Origin: Tindallia californiensis
Lineage (GTDB): Bacteria > Bacillota > Clostridia > Peptostreptococcales > Tindalliaceae
Reading direction: 5' to 3'
Assembly (NCBI RefSeq): GCF_900107405.1
Contig: NZ_FNPV01000007.1
Location: 24,211 to 88,210 of the forward strand
Length of the DNA stretch: 64,000 nt
Shown: positions 59,544 through 64,000 of the stretch, in pieces
How positions within the stretch are numbered: the stretch's first letter is position 1
Layout: each line of letters begins with the position of its first letter
The notes under the pieces: model-generated
What the model was told of the DNA's origin: nothing
What the model saw: only the letters and a program-made list of their open reading frames with translations
The model's database searches: none
Made by a program: the position numbers and the translations under genes

Positions 59544-61850
59544 TTATTCTTTTAATGCTTTTGCCACTCGTTCAGCACTTAAGGGTAGCTCCTCTACCAC
59601 TACTCCTGTAGCGTTATAAAACGCACTGACGATGGAAGGTGCTGCCGGAATCATTGCTGGCTCCGCCATTCCTCTGGCACCATAAGGTCCGTCATATTGC
59701 GGGTTTTCCGCTATGTGAATCGTCATTTCTGGCATATCATCAGCTGTCGGGATTTTATAGTCCGCAAAGCTTGGATTTTTGAACTTTCCATCTTTCATTA
59801 TGATTTCTTCAAAGATTGCTGAACCAAGACCTTGAACCACAGCTCCTTCACACTGAGCTTTTACCAGTTCCGGATTAATGGCTTTTCCAACATCAAAACA
59901 TGTCGTTGCTTTTAATACTTGAATGTTTCCTGTTTTCTTATCTACTTCGATTTCCACACCATAAGCACCATAGGTCCAGAAAACTACTGGTTTTTCAGAT
60001 AAGCCTGTTTCTGGATCAAAGTTAACAACCCCTTCTGGTACAAAGGATCCTCTGCCAATAATAGGCCCATGAATCGCCGATCCATCTTCAAACTGTAACC
60101 CCAAGGCAAGAGCCTTAACCGCCACTTTTTTGTCCGGATCTTTTTTCCATATAAGATGCTCATCTTCTAAGAATAGTTCTTCCTGTGGAACATCCATTTT
60201 TTGGGAAGCAAGTTGTGTTAACTGCTGTGTCGCATCTTCACATGCTTTAATAATCGCATTTCCGGCAGAATAAGTAATTCTACTGGCAACGGTTTGCCAC
60301 TCGTAAGGCGTATGATCCGTATCTCCTGTTTTAATGCTGATTTTTTCAGGAGGAATCTGTAATGCTTCTGCCGCTATTTGAACTAAGGCTGTATCAGATC
60401 CCTGGCCTAAATCCTGAGCACTGACAGAAAGCATCACGGATCCATCTTCATTAATTCTTACAATGGCGGCAGAACCAGCGTTGTTTGGCATAGAAGGTGC
60501 TTTCATACCGCAGGCAATTCCTTTAGCCCTTACTTTATCCGGGTCTTTTGGTTGTACGGAAGGAGTATAGTAGTCAATTTCTTTTATCACCGTATCTAAG
60601 GTTTCGGTCAGGCCGCAGGCTGCGTCTACTTTTGCTCCTGTCGCTGTCGTACCGCCTGGTTTTTGTGCATTGATTTTTCTGATGGTAATCGGATCCATTT
60701 CTAGTTGCCTGGCAATATAATCCATGTTCTGCTCAATACCAAAATGAATTTCTGCCATTCCAAAACCTCTGTAAGGACCCCCAACCGGATTATTCGTATA
60801 AACAGCGTAGGAATCACAATGAATGTTTTCCACATCATAAGGACCTACCGCTGCAAAACCAGCTGATTTCGCAATGTTAACACCGTATTCTGTATAGGCA
60901 CCACCATCCCATATAAATTCATTTTTCACAGCAAGGATTTTTCCATCTTTATTGACCGCTGTCTTAAATTTAGAATGTAATGCCTGTCGTACATAAGAAC
61001 TGATAAATTCTTCTTCTCGATTATAGGTTAATTTAACTGGTCTATTGCCAACTTTCATTGAAAGTGGAATAATGATACCTTCCAACGTTGTACCAGCTTT
61101 TGCTCCAAAACCACCGCCAACGGCTGGTGAAATTACTCGTAGTTTATGCAGTGGAATATCAAAAGCATCGGACAAAGCAGCTCTAACCGCATAAGGAGAC
61201 TGACAGCTAGCCCAGACCGTTAAATTGCCTTCCCGGTCAAACTGAGAAATAGCTACATGATTTTCAATCGGTGCATGTTGGATATGAGGAACATAATATT
61301 CTTTTTCAAAAACCATATCCGCTTTTTCAAAAGCTTCTTCCACATTTCCTTTTCTTAACTTAAAATGCTCACTGATATTAGTACCGGGTACGGTTTTGAA
61401 GATCGGTACTACTTTGTAATCTCCCAACTCCGGGTGAAGAATCGGCGCATCACTTTTCATAGCTTCTTTGGCATCATGTACCGCTGGCAATAGTTCATAC
61501 TTTACCTCGATCAATGCTGCTGCTTTCTTTGCAATTTCCTCCGTATCCGCCGCTACGGCTGCAACGGCTTCTCCGGTAAAACGTACTTTATCAACGGCAA
61601 AAAAAGTTTTGTCTGCCAGATATAAACCTGCCCTTTTCGGAAAATCTTTGCCTGTTACCACGGCTCTGACCCCTGGGTAATTTTCGGCTAAAGAGGTATC
61701 AATATCGATGATTTTTGCATGAGCATGAGGACTTCGCTTGACACTGGCATAGAGCATTTTTTGCATTTTTAGATCGTCAACAAACTTAAGATCTCCTGTC
61801 ACTTTTTTAATGCCATCTACTCGCAATTGATTCTGACCAACATATTTCAT
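59544..61850 (-). CDS. Xanthine dehydrogenase-type molybdenum-binding subunit
   Basis: A 768-residue large subunit with the family blocks: KRSPHAHAKIIDID, SPAVGGGFGAKAGTTLEGII, GPYRGFGMAEIHFGIEQNMD, AQDLGQGSDTALVQIAAEAL and GARGMAEPAMIPAAP (the active-site Glu). It oxidises a heterocycle by water-derived oxygen. The ATG at 61850 has AAAGGAG in front; the longer frame to 61904 overlaps the FeS subunit. Substrate may be a purine, pyrimidine or hydantoin; the sequence does not decide. Confidence 0.92.
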   Translation of the reverse strand: MKYVGQNQLRVDGIKKVTGDLKFVDDLKMQKMLYASVKRSPHAHAKIIDIDTSLAENYPGVRAVVTGKDFPKRAGLYLADKTFFAVDKVRFTGEAVAAVAADTEEIAKKAAALIEVKYELLPAVHDAKEAMKSDAPILHPELGDYKVVPIFKTVPGTNISEHFKLRKGNVEEAFEKADMVFEKEYYVPHIQHAPIENHVAISQFDREGNLTVWASCQSPYAVRAALSDAFDIPLHKLRVISPAVGGGFGAKAGTTLEGIIIPLSMKVGNRPVKLTYNREEEFISSYVRQALHSKFKTAVNKDGKILAVKNEFIWDGGAYTEYGVNIAKSAGFAAVGPYDVENIHCDSYAVYTNNPVGGPYRGFGMAEIHFGIEQNMDYIARQLEMDPITIRKINAQKPGGTTATGAKVDAACGLTETLDTVIKEIDYYTPSVQPKDPDKVRAKGIACGMKAPSMPNNAGSAAIVRINEDGSVMLSVSAQDLGQGSDTALVQIAAEALQIPPEKISIKTGDTDHTPYEWQTVASRITYSAGNAIIKACEDATQQLTQLASQKMDVPQEELFLEDEHLIWKKDPDKKVAVKALALGLQFEDGSAIHGPIIGRGSFVPEGVVNFDPETGLSEKPVVFWTYGAYGVEIEVDKKTGNIQVLKATTCFDVGKAINPELVKAQCEGAVVQGLGSAIFEEIIMKDGKFKNPSFADYKIPTADDMPEMTIHIAENPQYDGPYGARGMAEPAMIPAAPSIVSAFYNATGVVVEELPLSAERVAKALKE

Positions 61851-61863
61851 CTCTATCTCTCCT

Positions 61864-62325
61864 TTACCGGCTATTTTTTGCAGCTTGCTCCACCGCTTCA
61901 ACAATTCGTTTATAACCGGTACATCGGCACAAGTTTCCGCTTAGCGCTTTTTTAATTTCTTCTCTGGATGGATCTGGATTATTTTTTAACAATCCTTTTG
62001 CTGTCATTATCATTCCGGGGGTGCAATAACCACATTGAAGCGCTCCTGTATTAATAAAAGATTTTTGGAGTTCATCCAGTTGATTCCCCTCCGATAATCC
62101 TTCAATCGTGGTGAGTTCATGACCATCTGCCTGAACAGCCAACATCAGGCAGGAAGTCACCGGTTTTCCGTCAAAAAGAATACTGCAGGCGCCACACTCT
62201 CCTTCGCCGCAACCTTCTTTTGCACCGGTAAGGTCAAAATCATCCCTCAGCATTTTTAACAGCGTTTTATTAGGTTCTACCTGATGTTCTATTATTTCTC
62301 CGTTTAATGTAAATTTAATGTTCAT
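61864..62325 (-). CDS. Molybdenum hydroxylase [2Fe-2S] subunit
   Basis: A 153-residue small subunit with both 2Fe-2S sites: GCGEGECGACSILFDG at about 38-53 and CGYCTPGMI together with CRCTGYKRI near residues 98-139. It passes electrons from the molybdenum site to the FAD subunit. It follows the FAD gene by 3 bp and precedes the large subunit by 13 bp. Confidence 0.96.
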   Translation of the reverse strand: MNIKFTLNGEIIEHQVEPNKTLLKMLRDDFDLTGAKEGCGEGECGACSILFDGKPVTSCLMLAVQADGHELTTIEGLSEGNQLDELQKSFINTGALQCGYCTPGMIMTAKGLLKNNPDPSREEIKKALSGNLCRCTGYKRIVEAVEQAAKNSR

Positions 62326-62328
62326 TCT

Positions 62329-63174
62329 CTACACCTCCGCCAAACCGATTTGTACCAAGCACCTCTGTACCAAGGTTTTTGCCAAATGTATCCGGAATTC
62401 TTTTGTGCTGCGAACATCATCAATTGGTGCTATTGCTTCTTCGACCAATTTCATTATCTCTTCCATATGAGAACTGGTCACTTTTTTTCCTTTCAGATAG
62501 GCTTCCACTTTTGGTAATCGAATGGGCGTTGGTGCAACGGCACCAATGGCAACGTTTACCTTTTCTCCATAACGAAGCGCACTAACACATACAGTGGACA
62601 GATCCACTTCTTTGCGTCTGGAGCCTTTTTGGAAACTTCCTACTGCCTTTTCATGATAAGGTATATAAATCCCTTTAACGATTTCCGTTTTTTCCAAAGC
62701 CGTCACCCGTACATTTTTGAAAAATTCCTTGATTGGTATTTCACGGGTTCCTGTTTCGCCTTCTGCAATCATAACGGCTTCCAATACCAGGGCCGGTGTT
62801 GCTGTGTCCGCTAAGGGCGAAGCATTGCATAAATTCCCGGCCATCGTTGCCACGTTTCTAATTTGACCAGACCCCACCATTTCAGCTGCATCCGCTAAAC
62901 ATTGGTAGTGTTCGACAAGGGCCGGATGATGAGCCATATCCGCCAATGACACGCAAGCTCCTATAAACAACCCTTCCTCTTTAGAGAAGCTGATTTTTTT
63001 AAGTTCTTCAATCCCTCCAATATCTACCACTCTTTCCGGCTCTGTGATCTGCTGGCGCATTCTGATAACTAAATCAGTCCCGCCATTGAGCAGATGACTT
63101 GTAGCTGGTTTTTCGGCAAGAAGTTGAATGGCTTCTTTAACACTTTTAGGTTTACAGTACTCAAAAGAATTCAT
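62329..63174 (-). CDS. Molybdenum hydroxylase FAD-binding subunit
   Basis: A 281-residue flavoprotein with the FAD motifs LLNGGTDLVIRM and NVATMAGNLCNASPLADT, and the C-terminal CO-dehydrogenase flavoprotein domain. It is the first gene of the three-gene set FAD-FeS-Mo. Confidence 0.95.
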   Translation of the reverse strand: MNSFEYCKPKSVKEAIQLLAEKPATSHLLNGGTDLVIRMRQQITEPERVVDIGGIEELKKISFSKEEGLFIGACVSLADMAHHPALVEHYQCLADAAEMVGSGQIRNVATMAGNLCNASPLADTATPALVLEAVMIAEGETGTREIPIKEFFKNVRVTALEKTEIVKGIYIPYHEKAVGSFQKGSRRKEVDLSTVCVSALRYGEKVNVAIGAVAPTPIRLPKVEAYLKGKKVTSSHMEEIMKLVEEAIAPIDDVRSTKEFRIHLAKTLVQRCLVQIGLAEV

Positions 63175-63723
63175 TGTAATACCCCCATCATCTATATCTA
63201 TTGATACCTGTTGTTAACTGTTGTTGCCTGTTGTTGCCTGTGTTGCCTGTGTTGCCTGTTGATTTGGTATCTTTTGATCTTTTCAATTTTCCGATAACTC
63301 TAAGAACATTCTATTTTCTCTACTTTTTCTTTATTATATCAAACCACCCCTTGTTATTTAGTCACAACATTTCATGAAAATATATAGAGTTTTTAGAACT
63401 CTTTAACAATGCTTTCTGAAAACCCTAGTATTTTGCAGGTTTATAGGCTTTCAAAATAGACTAAAAATGACCATTTTCGGCTTTTTCGTTTCATATTCAA
63501 AGATTTTCGCTAAAAATGCTTTTGCAATTGGATTTATTTTAGGATACACTTCGAGTAATGAGTGTATTTCTACCAGAAGCTAAAAATTCTATTTCCAGAA
63601 AGGCGGGGGAAAAACATAAACAATTCATCACTAATGATCTAACACTAATGATCTAACACTAATGATCTAACACTAATGATCTAACTAATGTGCTATGTTG
63701 AATGAAAAAAGGAGTGGATTACA
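63175..63723. other. Divergent intergenic region with two tandem repeat tracts
   Basis: No gene in this 549-bp region. It holds imperfect repeats of TGTTGCCTGT type near 63205-63260, and four copies of the 14-bp unit CTAATGATCTAACA at 63631-63686. It must carry the promoters of the molybdenum hydroxylase genes and of the rightward gene at 63724, but none could be defined. Confidence 0.7.
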
Positions 63724-64000
63724 ATGAAAAAAAGAACCCTTTTCCTGGCTGGAACCGGTCTAATACTGGTAGCAGCAAACCTGATCATTTTTCATCTCTT
63801 TGGAACCGGTCTATCGATTGGCGTTCAAGTGTTGGCAGGAATCCTTGTCAATACAGCAATTCTTTACATGTATCATCGGTGGGAAGATCAATTGCGAGCT
63901 CAGGATCTGGCATCCATCACAGAAATGTTAAGGAGTTATAGCAATGGTAACTTTTTATCTGATACAAAGAATATTCCCTGCGGCTCCAGTTTTGCAAAGG
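63724..64000 (+). CDS. Membrane protein, N-terminal part, possibly a chemoreceptor (cut at the edge)
   Basis: The first 92 residues are visible: two membrane segments (about 4-25 and 30-48), then a segment DQLRAQDLASITEMLRSYSN. It could be the start of a methyl-accepting chemotaxis protein without a sensory loop, or a sensor kinase. GGAG lies in front of the ATG. A different frame starting at 63702 is a shadow. The call cannot be settled inside the window. Confidence 0.5.
   Translation, partial: MKKRTLFLAGTGLILVAANLIIFHLFGTGLSIGVQVLAGILVNTAILYMYHRWEDQLRAQDLASITEMLRSYSNGNFLSDTKNIPCGSSFAK

Overview
The window looks like the chromosome of a low-GC, monoderm anaerobe of the Clostridia. The evidence is strong AGGAGG-type ribosome binding sites with frequent TTG and GTG starts, a class B sortase with an LPQTG substrate, a clostridial type I-B CRISPR-Cas system, PucR, FdrA and molybdenum-hydroxylase genes, and low GC. 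A relative of haloalkaliphilic Clostridiaceae is possible, but the species cannot be read from the sequence.

Positions 1-7420 hold a type I-B CRISPR-Cas locus transcribed leftwards: promoter, a 38-codon ORF overlapping an intrinsic terminator, cas6, cas8b, cas7, cas5, cas3, the leader, and the leader-proximal end of an array that runs off the left edge. No cas1, cas2 or cas4 lies between cas3 and the array.

Positions 7498-8924 hold a methyltransferase, the 3' half of an ABC ATPase gene, and the 5' part of an SRPBCC gene. The last two are fused at a probable deletion junction. Positions 8960-15520 are an integron-like cassette array. Five leftward genes (GNAT acetyltransferase, two unknown membrane proteins, an unknown 424-residue protein, an FRG-domain protein) are each followed by an attC-like imperfect inverted repeat with conserved GTTA-type cores. 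A sixth core-like site lies beside a tyrosine recombinase gene (15623-16714). The recombinase lacks the insertion that defines integron integrases. This array is the most unusual part of the window.

Positions 16715-29450 are a mosaic of small accessory and housekeeping genes: MerR/TipAS and TetR regulators, two alpha/beta hydrolases, a nucleotidyltransferase-fold protein, a metallophosphoesterase, a serine hydrolase, a methyltransferase, nagB, a YgjP-type metalloprotease, a YaiI/YqxD protein, an OsmC-like protein and a lipoprotein. Positions 29537-34463 are a ribose-type operon (rbsR-D-A-C-B). Positions 34641-40996 carry a secreted transglutaminase-like protein and a type IV pilus gene set (pilC-like, four pilin-like proteins, pilT-like). 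Positions 41064-46203 are a cell-surface locus (sortase B, Asp-Pro-repeat LPQTG protein, a large repeat protein, an acidic secreted protein) bounded by two identical 72-bp hairpins.

Positions 46483-63174 form a nitrogen-heterocycle catabolic region: class III CoA-transferase, C-N hydrolase, cyclase-family hydrolase, the oxamate carbamoyltransferase subunits (DUF1116, FdrA split into two ORFs, DUF2877), PucR, an MFS transporter, carbamate kinase, a UraA-type permease, and a three-subunit molybdenum hydroxylase. A plausible reading is import and hydroxylation of a purine- or hydantoin-like ring, hydrolysis to oxalurate, phosphorolysis to oxamate and carbamoyl phosphate, and ATP formation by carbamate kinase. 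The right edge cuts a membrane protein. Short tandem repeats (10-16 bp units) recur in many intergenic regions.
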